Shown: positions 36,156 to 48,866 of the stretch, piece after piece
Numbering within the stretch: position 1 is the first letter of the stretch
How the letters are laid out: the number at the start of each line of letters is the position of its first letter
From: Rhyzopertha dominica
Lineage: Eukaryota; Arthropoda; Insecta; Coleoptera; Bostrichidae
DNA: 64,000 nt
Direction: 5' to 3'
Assembly: GCA_025024175.1 (NCBI GenBank)
Contig: QCXZ01000064.1
Coordinates: 37,283,325 to 37,347,324 of the forward strand
Translations under genes and position numbers: made by a program
Notes under the pieces: generated by a model
What the model was told of the DNA's origin: nothing
Seen by the model: only the letters and a program-made list of their open reading frames with translations
Databases searched by the model: none

Positions 36156-38889
36156 TTTTTGGTAATGGAAAATTCTTAACCGCTATGAATTTTTCTGAAT
36201 CTGGCCTTATGCCATCTTCACTGATTACGTGGCCCAAATATTTTATTTGCTTCATTAGTAAGAAGCATTTATCTGGCTTTAATTTGATATTTGCATCTCT
36301 GAGTCTCTCAAAAACTAGTGCCAATTTCTCCAAATGATCATCTATACCGGCAGAGTTTAAAAATTATAATATCATCTAAGTAAGCTAGGCAAATCTGTCC
36401 AGTCAAACCTGATAAAGTAACATTAATAAATCGCTGAAATGTACTAGGACTGTTAACTAGGCCAAATGGCATCTTATTAAACTCCCAATGTTCTCCTAAA
36501 GTACTAAAAGCAGTTTTTTTCCTTATCGCCCTCCACCATATCTATTGGTGATAGGCTGATCGCAGCGTCGAGGGTACTAAAATAAATTTGCCTTACCAAA
36601 ATAGTCAAACGATTGCTGTAGATTTGCAATGGATAAAAATCTCGCTTTAGTAACAGCATTCAAACCTCGTAGTCTATAACACATACGAATTTTTTGTTCT
36701 CCTCCAGGCGTTTCCTTGTGATTAGCACTACGGGCGCGGGACCATGGAGATACAGATTCCCGAATTATATTACTTTCTAATAGTCGAGCAATTCTTTCTG
36801 TAGAATGGGTTTTGGATGATACGGTACTGGATACTGACGTTTAGCTATAGGAGCAACTTGCTCTGTTACAATTTGTGTTTCACCTTTGAAGTGCTGGTTA
36901 GAATTCCATCTTTTCATTACTAAAAAATGTGCTGAATAATTTTGTATCAACCCTCGTGCCTTATACGCTACGTCCGGTATTAAGGGATAAATCTGAACTG
37001 CGTTTTATAATTTTGCATCAGTATGAAAAATCTTTCAAATCGAGCATGGTCTCAAAGTCCTGGTACCATTGGGCTTTCCAGTACTTTTACATTTTGTACA
37101 GGCTAGGGCCAACTTTAGCTTTGGCTTTTAATGTAATGGGTTCATCTCTGACATTATCAACCTTAAATTACATTTACTGTCCATTATGTGCTAAAGAAAC
37201 GTGCCAAAATAACACCATTTTATTACCAATATCTTGGAGTCCTCTATTAGAACATTTTTCACCTTTTAATTTATTTTTAATTACGCCCATACAATTGATT
37301 TCGCATCTAGGGAGGCATTATTAAATCGTCTTTCCCAAAATAACATCAGAATATTCCATTTTATTTGTAACGGGGTTCATGTTTATTACTATTCATATTC
37401 TTACTCTGACTTTACTTATTTTATTCACTCTATTTAATTCTACTTGTTTTAAATCAGGCTTTCCCGCTGTGCAAAGCTTCTATAATAGTTTTCATCATCT
37501 GAATCATAGATCACTTACTTCACCATATTCGTCAACTAAAACCTCAACATTTATAACTTCTGGCAAATTATTACCTGTTTCAGAATAATTAGATTTATTT
37601 CCTTGCACATTTAAAATTAATATCCATTATTACTATTATTATCACTTAGTTAGCCTTCGCAGCAACTGCTAGGATTTTCTCTAATAACTTAATATATCTT
37701 CAGCAGGATATCTACATTTGACAACCTTTTCCGCAGCATTGGTCGACCTGTCCACTGGCCCCAATTGGCACCTGCGGATTTACTAACGATTTTTTCTACA
37801 CATTAAAGTTCCTCCAAAAGTGCTATTATTTTGGGGGGGAAGTTCGTTTTCGATAAACCTTCACAGGCATTATTGGAAAAATCAACCACCTTACCCCGTT
37901 TCCGTTGACCATTCGCTCCGTAAACCACAGACCCCACCACCATAATCTTTTCCATTAACATGCACATATAGTAAAGCCTGGTCGTCATTGATTAAAAAAC
38001 ATACCAAAAATATTTCTACCCCAAAGGTTTTAATTCTATATCCTCCAACCTGAAAATTAATTTTCAAAGCTGCGTTAAGCCCCTAAGAAAATCTCTTGCC
38101 TAAAAATGTCCATCCTGTCTTTGTATGAGGGCTGTCATTCAGCAAACAATAAATTTTAAAAACAGCACCAATTTAACTTTTCACTTGTACCTACAATAAT
38201 TTCGGATGTTCCTAAAGCTTCTACGCTATGTCCAGTTATTCCAGTGAGCTGATATTCTTCGGTTCGTATTAGATTATTACATTGAATAAATTTACTTTTT
38301 ATTAATGACACTTGAGAACCACTGTCCACAAAGAAACTACAGTTTCTGCCATTTACATGCAAATATATTACACTCGGAGTATCAGCTACACTTTCATAAT
38401 TAATTTTTGGGACGCTAACAATAAATTGTTTACTGCAAGTGGAATTTTGGAAATTTTCTAAGGGTTGTATAAAAGCTGATGATTTTCAGAAGTATTTAAT
38501 TCCCTCCGGTTTGGGGAGCAATCGAAGGGTTGTTCCAGTTTAAAGAAGCTACCGTTTTAGAAACTGAATTTTGACTACTACTTTGAAAATTTTGATTCGG
38601 GGGCGGTTGACGATTAAAAGTTTGATTGGCGTAATCATCGCGACGCGCGAATTGGTTAGCGTTAACATTATTTGGACGGCTGCGGTTGACATAATTATTA
38701 CTTGGACCTGGTTTGTGCTGACTTCGATCAAAATGGTGGCCAAAGTTATGATGGTTAAAATTTGGATGAGGCTGCTCGGCTGTCTAAAATTTCCAGAAAA
38801 TTGGTAGTTTTTGTCTACCGCCATAATTATTTGGGTTCGCCTGATTCGAATTCCCATTAAAGTGAGGCCGATTTCGACATTCGTTGGCA
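36148..38889 (-). pseudogene. error-rich duplicate of RT/protease/gag end
   Basis: This stretch repeats 40169-42816 but with dozens of one- to few-base insertions and deletions, for example extra T in the YLDD-flanking region near 36350 and doubled bases throughout 36850-38100. RT pieces are readable (KLALVFERLRDANIKLKPDK at 36148-36333). A protease piece at 38156-38362 has FFVDSGSQVSLI, with the catalytic Asp. No continuous frame survives. The pattern (homopolymer-biased indels that worsen towards the N gap) looks like unpolished long-read sequence at a contig end rather than evolutionary decay. Confidence 0.85.
38156..38362 (-). CDS. retroelement aspartic protease fragment
   Basis: Contains FFVDSGSQVSLIKSKF, the D(S/T)G active-site triad of retropepsins with its following hydrophobic strand, and later GHSVEALGTSEIIVG, which resembles the flap/second strand region. 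It lies between the gag zinc knuckle and RT, as expected for gag-pro-pol order. The equivalent in the cleaner copy lies at about 42100-42290, where a one-base insertion (near 42199) breaks the frame instead. Confidence 0.8.
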   Translation of the reverse strand: MHVNGRNCSFFVDSGSQVSLIKSKFIQCNNLIRTEEYQLTGITGHSVEALGTSEIIVGTSEKLNWCCF

Positions 38890-38989
38890 NNNNNNNNNNN
38901 NNNNNNNNNNNNNNNNNNNNNNNNNNNNNNNNNNNNNNNNNNNNNNNNNNNNNNNNNNNNNNNNNNNNNNNNNNNNNNNNNNNNNNNNN
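38890..38989. other. assembly gap (100 N)
   Basis: Exactly 100 N, the conventional placeholder for a gap of unknown size. The flanks overlap by about 3.9 kb of the same element (34969-38889 against 38990-42816), so the gap is likely an artefact and its true size negative. Confidence 0.97.
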
Positions 38990-40743
38990 CAAATAGTACG
39001 GCAAAAATCATCACTCTTTTGTTCTTGTAAAATGATGTCTCTGTCCCATACTGGTAGGAAGGGAGGGTTCACCTCTATTGCATTTATACTTACCTGGCTC
39101 TGGTCAAATTCGTAGACTAAAATTTCAATTGAAGATTTCGCAAAAATAAATTTAATCATTTTAGATACTGTACTCCATTCAAGCTTATCTCTGCCACATC
39201 CTAACTTAGGAATTGCCACATTATAGTCGTCATTTTGCACACAAGATAACCTTAAATTAATAAGAGCACTCCAAAGACTATCATACGTTGGTTTGTTGTA
39301 GTACTGACTTTTTGTAATTAAACAATAAATATTACGTTCAGGTAAATTTAAAACAGCTACTTCTCCTACAGTTTTGTTTTGATTCTTAAGTTCATTTATT
39401 GAACCATATAATTGTCTAAATTGTAGCGCTAATCCTTGTTCCATGGCAAAATCTTTTGATACACAGTGTGCCAAAGAATAATTATCTGGAGTAAATAAAT
39501 TTCCTTTTACCTCTCTAAAATTGTTATTCTCAATTTTGTTTTCTTTAATATATTCAAAAAAATCCTTTAGACTGTATGATTCAAAATTTTGTGGATCTAC
39601 TGGAGCTCTGCTTAGAGCATCTACATTTCCATGCTTACGTCCTTGCCTATGTACAATTTCAAAATCATAACTAGACAATAGGAGATTCCACCGAGCTAAT
39701 TTAGACGTAGGGTCTTTTAGGGTCATCAGCCATTTTAAAGGCGCATGATCAGAAATTACTGTGAACTTTCGTCCGTATAAATAACACCGAAAATGTTTGA
39801 CGCTTTCTACTACCGCGTACAATTCTAGTTCAGTTGCCGAATAATTGCTTTGCGACTTATTCAACTTTTTACTAAAGAAGGCAATAGGTCTTTCGTAACC
39901 ATTAACAACTTGGCTTAATATGCCAGCGATTCCTATCTTACAAGCATCTGTAGCTAATATAAATGGATGGTCGAAATTTGGGTGAGCCAAGACAGATTCG
40001 GAAGTAATCGCATTCTTAAGTTCGTTGATTGCAGTAAGAGCATCAGCTGTAATTTTAAAGTCGGTCGACTTTTTTGTGAGATTAGTTAAAGGAGCAGCAA
40101 TAATCGAGAAATTTGGTATGAACCGTCTATACCAACCTACTAGTCCTAAAAATCCGCGTAATTCTTTAACACTTTTTGGTAATGGAAAATTCTTAACCGC
40201 TATGAATTTTTCTGAATCTGGCCTTATGCCATCTTCACTGATTACGTGGCCCAAATATTTTATTTGCTTCATTAGTAAGAAGCATTTATCTGGCTTTAAT
40301 TTGATATTTGCATCTCTGAGTCTCTCAAAAACTAGTGCCAATTTCTCCAAATGATCATCTATACCGGCAGAGTTAAAAATTATAATATCATCTAAGTAAG
40401 CTAGGCAAATCTGTCCAGTCAAACCTGATAAAGTAACATTAATAAATCGCTGAAATGTACTAGGACTGTTAACTAGGCCAAATGGCATCTTATTAAACTC
40501 CCAATGTTCTCCTAAAGTACTAAAAGCAGTTTTTTCCTTATCGCCCTCCACCATATCTATTTGGTGATAGGCTGATCGCACGTCGAGGGTACTAAATAAA
40601 TTTGCCTTACCAAAATAGTCAAACGATTGCTGTAGATTTGGCAATGGATAAAAATCTCGCTTAGTAACAGCATTCAAACCTCGGTAGTCTATACACATAC
40701 GAATTTTTTGTTCTCCTCCAGGCGTTTCCTTTGTGATTAGCAC
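38990..40743 (-). CDS. pol: Ty3/gypsy Pol: RT, RNase H and macro domain (copy 2, cut by gap)
   Basis: Clean reading frame from the RT fingers to the N gap. RT motifs: ETPGGEQKIRMCIDYRGLNA (residues 7-26), STLDVRSAYHQID with Asp54, MPFGLVNSPSTFQRFI, and LAYLDDIIIF with Asp118/Asp119. Unlike 33525-36155, it continues in frame through KSVKELRGFLGLVGWYRR into RNase H, the macro domain and the start of the integrase linker before the gap. The first Met is internal: RT sequence continues upstream (PWSAPVV-type region at about 40745-40790) across a frame break. It differs from copy 1 by few substitutions, one changing Asn to Asp just before the macro domain, and by a 3-bp deletion in the macro domain. 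Confidence 0.93.
39106..39519 (-). other. TARG1/OARD1-like macro domain (copy 2)
   Basis: Same motifs as copy 1 (LITK and GCGRDKLEW intact) but one residue shorter: GNLFTPDNYS here against GNLFTAPDNYS there, an in-frame 3-bp difference at about 39490. Both versions are open, so the difference may be allelic or between element copies. Confidence 0.9.
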
Positions 40744-40790
40744 TACGGGCGCGGACCATGGAGATACAGATTCCCGAATTATATTACTTT

Positions 40791-41786
40791 CTAATAGTCG
40801 AGCAATTTCTTTCTGTAGAATGGGTTTTTGATGGATACCGGTACTGGATACTGACGTTTAGCTATAGGGAGCAACCTTGCTCTGTTACAATTTGGTGTTT
40901 CACCTTTGGAAGTGCTGGTTAGAATTTCATCTTCATTACTAAAAATGTCTGAATAATTTTGTATCAACCCTCGTACCTTATACGCTACGTCCGTATTTAA
41001 GTGTGATAAATCTAACTGGTTTATAATTTGATCAGTATGAAAATCTTTCAAATCGGCATGTCTCAAAGTCCTGGTACATTGGGCTTCCAGTACTTTTACA
41101 TTTGTACAGGCTAGGCCAACTTTAGCTTTGGCTTTTAATGTAATGGGTTCATCTCTGACATTTATCAACCTTAAATTACATTTACTGTCATTATGTGCTA
41201 AAGAACGTGCCAAAATAACACCATTTATACCAATATCTTGAGTCTCTATTAGAACATTTTCACCTTTTAATTTATTTTTAATTACGCCCATACAATTGAT
41301 TTCGCATCTAGGAGGCATTATTAAATCGTCTTCCAAAATAACATCAGAATATTCCATTTTATTTGTAACGGGTTCATGTTTATTACTATCATATTCTACT
41401 CTGACTTTACTTATTTATTCACTCTATTTAATTCTACTTGGTTTTAAATCAGTTCCCCGCTGTGCAAAGCTTCTATAATAGTTTTCATCATCTGAATCAT
41501 AATCACTTACTTCACCATATTCGTCAACTAAAACCTCAACATTATAACTTCTGGCAAAATTATTACCTGTTTCAGAATAATTAGATTTATTCCTTGCACA
41601 TTTAAAATTAATATCATTATTACTATTATTATCACTAGTAGCCTTCGCAGCACTGCTAGGATTTTCTCTAATAACTAATATATCTTCAGCAGGATATCTA
41701 CATTTGACAACCTTCGCAGCATTGTCGACTGTCACTGGAATTGACCTGGGATTACTAACATTTTCTACAACATTAAATTCCTCCAA
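40791..41786 (-). CDS. Pol N-terminal linker between protease and RT
   Basis: Two frames, 41424-41786 and 40791-41357, are readable here. The first is acidic (EVSDYDSDDENYYRSFAQRG). The second contains PPRCEINCMGVI, GVILARSLAH and YKVRGLIQNYSDIFSNEDE, a typical Ty3/gypsy region between protease and RT, ending KRQYPVPVSIKNPFYRK just before RT. The frames are offset by small indels, which I attribute to base errors or mild decay. There is no independent function; this is part of the polyprotein. Confidence 0.75.
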
Positions 41787-42656
41787 AAGTGCTATTATTT
41801 TGGGGAAGTTTGTTTTCGATTAACCTTCTACAGCATTATTGAAATCAACACCTACCCCGTTCGTGACATCGCTCGTAAACACAGTCCCACACCATATCTT
41901 TTCCATTAACATGCACATTATAGTAAGCCTGGTCGTCATTGATTAAAAACATACAAAAATATTTACCCCAAAGTTTAATCTTATCCTCACTAAAATTAAT
42001 TTCAGCTGCGTTAGCCCCTAAGAAAATCTCTTCCTAAAATTCCATCTGTTTGTATGAGGCTGTCATCACAAACAATAAATTTAAAAACAGCACAATTTAA
42101 CTTTTCACTTGTACCTACAATAATTTCGGATGTTCCTAAAGCTTCTACGCTATGTCCAGTTATTCCAGTGAGCTGATATTCTTCGGTTCGTATTAGGATT
42201 ATTACATTGAATAAATTTACTTTTTATTAATGACACTTGAGAACCACTGTCCACAAAGAAACTACAGTTTCTGCCATTTACAATGCAAATATATTACACT
42301 CGGAGTATCAGCTACACTTTCATAATTAATTTTTTGGGACGCTAACAATAAATTGTTTACTGCAAGTGGAATTTTGGAAATTTTCTAAGGGTTGTATAAA
42401 ACGCTGATGATTTTCAGAAGTATTTAATTCCCTCCGGTTTGGGGAGCAATCGAAGGGTTGTTCCAGTTTAAAGAAGCTACCGTTTTAGAAACTGAATTTT
42501 GACTACTACTTTTGAAAATTTTGATTCGGGGGCGGTTGACGATTAAAAGTTTGATTGGCGTAATCATCGCGACGCGCGAATTGGTTAGCGTTAACATTAT
42601 TTGGACGGCTGCGGTTGACATAATTATTACTTGGACCTGGTTGTTGCTGACTTCGA

Positions 42657-43521
42657 TCAAAATGGTGGCCAAGTATGATGGTTAAAATTTGGATGAGGCT
42701 GCCTCGGCTGTCTAAAATTTCCAGAAAATTGGTAGTTTTGTCTACCGCCATAATTATTTGGGTTCGCCTGATTCGAATTCCCATTAAAGTGAGGNCGATT
42801 TCGACATTCGTTGGCATAGTGATTAAATTTGTCGCATTTGAAGCATTTAACGGCTAATATAGACCCAGAATTTTGTCTGTTCGTTAACATTAAAGAATTT
42901 AGTTCTTCTTGCCTTGCAAAATTTTCTGCCTGATCTATAGTTAAGCCAGCAGTTCGCATTAATAAAGTCCCAATATTACGCATGTATTCTTTTTTTAAAC
43001 CAGCCTTAAATTGGTGTAATACTAGCTCATTACATTTTTTCTTTAAACCTGCTATTTCAAAAGCTTGTGAAGTAGCCGTATCCTCCCTTAAAATTTCTGC
43101 CCCTAAAATTTTTAAACGACCTACATAATCGGAAACAGATTCGTCGTGTCTTTGAAAACATCGACTTAGTTTCATAAGCGCCTCGCCTGGTATTTTAATA
43201 GGTGAAAACCTTTTAATAAATTTATCTTCGAAGTCTGTAAATGAAAGTGGTTGGGTCTTCAAATGCAGGGTCAGTTTTAGAAATCTGTACGCTTTCTCCG
43301 GTCAAACGAAATTTAACTATATCTACGGTTGTTTTTTCGTCCCAATTGTCCAAACGAGCACGCAACCTAATTTTTTCAAAGTACTCCGTAACGCGTTCCC
43401 GTCCCGAAAAAGATTCCACCGTATTGGCAACCATGCCTAAAGACAGTGTTTGAGGAATATTTGCATTCAAAACGACATCAGTGTTTTCTCTAACTGCTGC
43501 AGGAAGATTTTCTTGCGGCAT
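42657..43521 (-). CDS. gag: Ty3/gypsy Gag with CCHC zinc knuckle
   Basis: Starts MPQENLPAAVRENTDVVLNA at 43521. The capsid-type region includes VESFSGRERVTEYFEKIRLR and, after a one-base frame change near 43250, FTDFEDKFIKRFSP and QRHDESVSDYVGRLKILGAE, the usual retrotransposon gag pattern (F...F...L..R.Q...ESV..Y..R...L). The zinc knuckle CFKCDKFNHYANEC (about 42805-42846) is a perfect CX2CX4HX4C for RNA packaging. An Asn/Gln/Pro-rich tail follows (NSNQANPNNYGGRQ). The frameshift could be real or a base error. Confidence 0.9.
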
Positions 43522-43860
43522 TATTGTAGTTAATAATAATTACATANAATAAACACGGGCAAGTTAATGTAATGCAACCAACTAAAAGGTTTATGTCTGT
43601 TTTATACTAAACAAAACCGAATGCTTCCAATAATCGAAATAAACGACAACGAATTAAAACAAAATAATTTACACTTACCTTGTTAATGCAGTGTTTCCAA
43701 ACTACGCAAATAAAATCAGTACTGTATAGGCAAAACTCAATTATACATCATAAACCACATAAACTTGCAATAAAAAATGCACATTAAATAAAGAACTTCG
43801 ATTGAGATTTCACGTTACGAAAATAACTTAATAACATTTCCCGTTTTCAAGATCCCTTTA

Positions 43861-43870
43861 GCTGCCACCA
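43861..43870 (-). other. candidate primer binding site
   Basis: In the element's sense, TT then TGGTGGCAGC follows the end of the 5' LTR. A TGG-starting sequence 0-3 bases inside the LTR is where the 3' CCA end of the priming tRNA pairs. The tRNA species is not identified. Confidence 0.5.
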
Positions 43871-43872
43871 AA

Positions 43873-44684
43873 TGTTCCAGTTTAATAGGGGTGTTTTAAG
43901 TTTTCGCTGCCACCACCTCGCTTAGCGAGGAAAATTGTATTGAGCTCTTCGGAATGCGGGTTCTTCTCGAAGAAACGGGTCACTATTTTTATTATTATTA
44001 TTTAGTTAGTTAACCTGAAAAGCAATTTTTGAAAGAAAACTCCCCTAATCAATTGACAATCACTATATTGACAATTAAAATAAAAACGAAATACAAGAGG
44101 AAACAAAAATATTAAAAGAAATGACAAGCAATAATGTTAATACTATAATAATAATACTAATTCACAAATCTACGCAAGCATTTTACTGACGGGGAGTATT
44201 GCTTTACTTCGCAAGGAAAATAGAATTTAAGTTAAACAACAGATTCTGATTTAGAATTTGGTTTAGTTTTAAGATCTCAATCGAGTTTCTCGTTGTGAAT
44301 GGAGAAAAAAATGAAAATAATAATTTTGAGGTAACGATACCAAATTTGAGTCCCTCGATGTCGGGCAATCCCACACACTTCACACAAACGACGAAAATGT
44401 AATAGAACAGAATAGTTAACTGCGACACGAAATCGATGTTTTCGAAGTATCTTCGACCGTGGACACCGGGGTACTGCTCTTTTTTAATTTTTCACGCGAT
44501 CGGGAAACTTTCGCAAAAAAATGCGAATTTTGCAATGTTCGGTGAACGAACCTTGTGCAGTCGCGGCGGATTGCTGCGACAAGATGTTTTACGGGAAGTT
44601 TATGGATTCCGCATATCTCCCATTTCATCTTAGTTAGTCGATTTCGGCCGGATGCCGCCGGGTCAATGAATACCATGTATTACA
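43873..44684 (-). repeat. 5' LTR
   Basis: 812 bp and apparently free of substitutions relative to the 3' LTR (two one-base homopolymer indels, near 44028 and 44306). It is followed by GCGT, which also precedes the 3' LTR at 31409-31412. Confidence 0.95.
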
Positions 44685-45866
44685 GCGTGACCGTAATAGA
44701 TCACAGAAGCTTCATGCGATACATGTAATATGAAGGTTTCAACACATACAAATAAGCGACATATTGCGTGATACAGGTACGTCACAGTTCGACATAACGA
44801 ACAGGCGTTTCCACTTTAAACCACACAAAACAAAACCATATATTTAAAATATTCACCCCTTGTAAGAATATATGTAATGTGACATTAAAACTTATTTGGA
44901 CAACGTTTGTATGACGACACTATTAAGATACTAACATCTTAATCGCACTTAAAGTTGTTAAGTTAATGGTTCGACAGAAGCAAATTATGTAGTGATGGTT
45001 GTAAAAAATGTTAACAGAGCCTATCTTATGCAGGAGAGGGCTAATGCCCTCAACGCCTTCTAAGCGAAACTCTGCAAAATAGGCGAGCTGATAAGCTTCT
45101 CCGTGGTTATCTTAGTTCGGAGATCATGTGAAATTGGCATTCGCAATGTTTTTCAAAAGCGTATACCGGGAAGTGAAAATGAAGATTTATTGTGTTCACA
45201 GCTAAGGATTTCAACTGGATTTATGAGGATTTCCCAAAATTTACTGTAAATAAGTAAAAAGGCGATAGAAATACCAATAGACATGCACACATCCGCTATA
45301 TAATGTATAATGTCACCGTGACGCAAATGCTGTGTGATGTAATAAAAACTGAAAACTGCCTAAATTATTAATGATGATTAAATACACAATAAAGACGAAG
45401 CCATCCAGTTATAAAAATCATAATGTGCGGGTATATAGTAAGTAGTATTTTCGTTTGCATCAAAATCTTACAAAAATTTAGAGTGTTACTGTTTGCATTA
45501 AACGAAATAAATTCTGCAGCACTTGCAAGGGCTAGACGTGACACAGACATCATACTAAAAATCGTACTTATAAACTTTTAGTTCTGAAGTTGGAGACTGA
45601 TCAGGTATTTAGGCACTGCTCAGAATATTTTGTATATATGAGCTTTTTTAATGTGACTGACTTAAAAACTCCGAGTAGCAGTGGTGGTTCCTGATAATAC
45701 CTACTGGGTCGGCAGTAAAAACTTTGGTCCACCCTAGTTCGTCTAAATTATTTATTTTTGAATTAGTAAATAATTTGTATATACTCATAGTTGTTTCTTG
45801 TTTATTACTGTTACTAATCCTACTACAGGTTAATTTTCATGTCGCCACAAGTTAAAAAGATAAACC

Positions 45867-45888
45867 ATTGGGCTACAAGTAGCCCAAT
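45867..45888. repeat. perfect 10-bp stem palindrome
   Basis: ATTGGGCTAC, a 2-base loop AA, then GTAGCCCAAT. A perfect hairpin with no other structure around it; its role is unknown. Confidence 0.8.
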
Positions 45889-48282
45889 CTGGCAACTGAC
45901 TTCTTTATTTCATCGTCACACGTGCGCCTGCAATGCTTTGAAGACGAAAAAAACTCCGTAGAAAATTCGGATAGTGTTTCACGGTTTCAGTACAGAACTA
46001 CAGATATAATTGTAGTACAATGTAAATATCATAATTATTTCTCGGAATTCGACGATTGTAAAATCCTTAAGCCTTAATTAACTTCATTAAAAATATGTAT
46101 ACATATAATTAAATTATAAATATAAAAAGCCACTGTAAGTACCTGAAGGGTGTCAATTAGATAATTGTTACTACTCAATAGAACACAGAACCTAAATACT
46201 TGATTAAAGAAGCATAAAATAATTGAAGTGAATGCTGAAGTCCGTTCCACCTTTTTATACCGAGTCTCGATTTTCACCTCAATTCGATATGCCTGCAGGG
46301 TTGCGTCTTTGTTCAGTTCGTAAGAAAATAATGCCATTGCTTTTTTACTATGCTATCTGCCGACTTAGCGTTTGGACCATACACATACACGACGCAGACA
46401 CGCTGTACCGCGCGTTGTCCTGTAAGGTAAATTTTCAGGGTGACCCGTATAAATATCACTTTAGCACGCGCTAACTGTTTCAAGATATGTAACCATAATA
46501 AAACAAAAAATACATAAAATGCAAAAAAAATAATTATTTCACTGGCGAGCAAAAATCCTATTAAAAATGTTTTTTAATTAACATATACATAGATCCAGTA
46601 TATATACAAATTTAAAACATCGGTACTGTAGGCCGTTTATCAATATAATTTCTTTCTAATATTTAAATTTCAAATCAAACTTGTTATACAGCGCTACCTA
46701 ATAAGCTCCGTGGCTTAAATAACATATGAGGATAAAATTAAAGAGCATTATGAAACAATAAGACATTTAACCCTTAAAGGTGATACAGAAATAATCAACT
46801 TACAGATAAAAAATGATTCTCCCGTTTAACAATATAAGGGAGCACGCTCACCAGTGGTCAGGTTGATAACTTTCGTCGGTATTTGGAAAGTCAGAGCGTA
46901 TTTTCCTAAAAGGCAATAATTTCATATTTATCAAGCTGTTTGAATTAAAAACATATTTTTTCTAGTTTCTATTAACAAGCGTGTTCCAATAGACACCTAT
47001 ACGGCGAACTTGTGAGCAAATTCTTTGTCAGCACAGTCAGGATTTAGACGATCTACTCAAATAACGACCAATTTTTAGTTTTAAAACTTTATACAAATGC
47101 CTTAAAGTAAGCTTAACTTTGCGGTAGTTATTTTACAATGCAATGACAGATGCGTAAAACTGTTAAGGTATACTGTTTCTAGATAATATTTTGTTGAAAT
47201 AAATCTAGGGGAAAATAATTTAAGACAGATTCAATGATACCAAAATCTTCTAGTTTTGACTTTACTAATGACATGTATGTAAACACCTTTGTTTCTAAGA
47301 AGCTGTCAGTATTTTAGTTATTTTTTCTCAAAAATGTTATTGCAAAAACAAAACAATAAAGAAGCGTATAAGCGCCATCTGTGATTTATTCAAATTGCGT
47401 ATATACTGGCTTATTTAGACATATACCACTCTACCAAATTTGAATGAAATATTTGGAAAAACAAACGAGCTGTCGAGAAAATGGAATAAAGAAATATAAC
47501 TTTGAAGGCCTATAACTTGGTAAGGAAAGAAAATTACTCTAAGGTAAGTTGGTTTATTTCGGCTTATTTTGACCTGAGGAAGCTTCTATTAACATACCGG
47601 ACATCCTGTCTACGGTCGGAATCAAAAATATTTAAGCAGTAGAAAAGTTTCTTATTTAAATAAAAAAACGGTAGATAGATGTAATTTAACATTGTACGCA
47701 CTAATTGGCTTTTACTATTATTTCTAAAAACTTAAAAAATAATGGTAGCAGAGCCATTGACCTGTAGTTATTGTATTCGTTTTTGTCTATTTTTTCTTTA
47801 AAATCGGTCTTATTTTAGCTAGCTTCAAGCAGCTATCAAACTAGCATCAGATCTGTCACATACAAGTCCGCACACCGCCGTCTGTTTTGGTCAATTTACT
47901 CTGTACCCCTACCTGATGAGCGAAACTATTCGTAGGGTCAGAGTGGACTGACCAGGGCAGATGCTTAAGTTCACTATACGTAATAATTTTACCAAATTCC
48001 AGGAACTCAACTCAAAACGTTTAACATTAGTAAACTTGAATAAATTTTGAGGTAATCGGTAAACAAGGTATATTTAAAATACCTAATGCATTTTATGTCA
48101 ATTATAAAAAATATTGGTATCAACCTTTACCGCTGAGAAGCATTAGCTGTTAGGTGATATTGTTTAGATTTAAAATTTGCTTTTTTGCAATTTATATTTA
48201 GTGCTCATCCAAGGTAACAAGTTTATCTGTATACTACGTTTTTATTTTGTATTACAAGGGCGATTGCTTTCAGCGTCCATAA

Positions 48283-48283
48283 T

Positions 48284-48318
<35 letters not shown>

Positions 48319-48319
48319 C
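48283..48319. repeat. (AAT)n microsatellite
   Basis: About 12 uninterrupted AAT units. Confidence 0.95.
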
Positions 48320-48866
48320 CTGTTTTATTAGGAAAGCAGAAATAAGAAATAATTGTCTCTCTCCTCCAAGAACGCTGTCACTATGATCAAGTATTTATTT
48401 TAAAAAAGCTCCACTTGGTTTAATTTAGTTGGCCGTTTGGTAATATAGGTTTGGGGGACAGTACTAAATGATATTACATACTAATCAAATTAGTTATAAA
48501 CTGATAATGTTGACTGTACCTTTACTGATGCATACCTATACAAATGGTACAGAATGGCAAGCTACAAACATAGGTTTCGTGTTGTAGCAAAAGCCTGTAT
48601 GAACAAGTATTAGAGAAAAATCGATACCAGATAATTTACGATCTGTGTACCCCAGGTATTATTTTTCCTCATGTTTCCTTTTTTTCCAAATTCCCCGCCT
48701 GATATGTTCTGTGTGCATGGCCCATTTTTCACGTTTTGCTATTATACGCCGTCGGTGTGCAGTGTCATCTACAGCATTCGATATTGATTTCTGTACCCTT
48801 TGCGCTCGGTTTGTTGATACTTCACCACACATAGACTCGATAACCTATCAGTGTCGCGTACCCTAC

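Larger units (their letters stand above)
31413..44684 (-). mobile_element. Ty3/gypsy LTR retrotransposon with macro domain in Pol
   Basis: Both ends are LTRs (810 and 812 bp; in the element's sense TGTAATAC...GGAACA) flanked by GCGT at 31409-31412 and 44685-44688, a 4-bp target duplication. Sense-strand order: 5' LTR, gag (CCHC), aspartic protease (DSG), RT (YLDD), RNase H, TARG1-like macro domain, integrase with GPY/F-like end, short env-like region, 3' LTR. The assembled 13.3 kb is inflated: 38990 onward repeats sequence from 34969 onward, and 38889 corresponds to 42816, with a 100-N gap between. Removing the overlap leaves about 9.25 kb. Near-identical LTRs argue for recent activity. It lies in the sense orientation of the host dpr-like gene, within its intron. 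Confidence 0.93.

Noticed and set aside
38549..39014. Open frames running through the N gap
   Set aside because: They contain only placeholder residues in the middle and join unrelated positions of gag and pol.
31413..44684. Two tandem or nested copies of the LTR element
   Set aside because: Only two LTRs and one matching GCGT duplication exist, the repeat breaks exactly at a 100-N gap, and one side has contig-end-type indels. A contig overlap explains it better.
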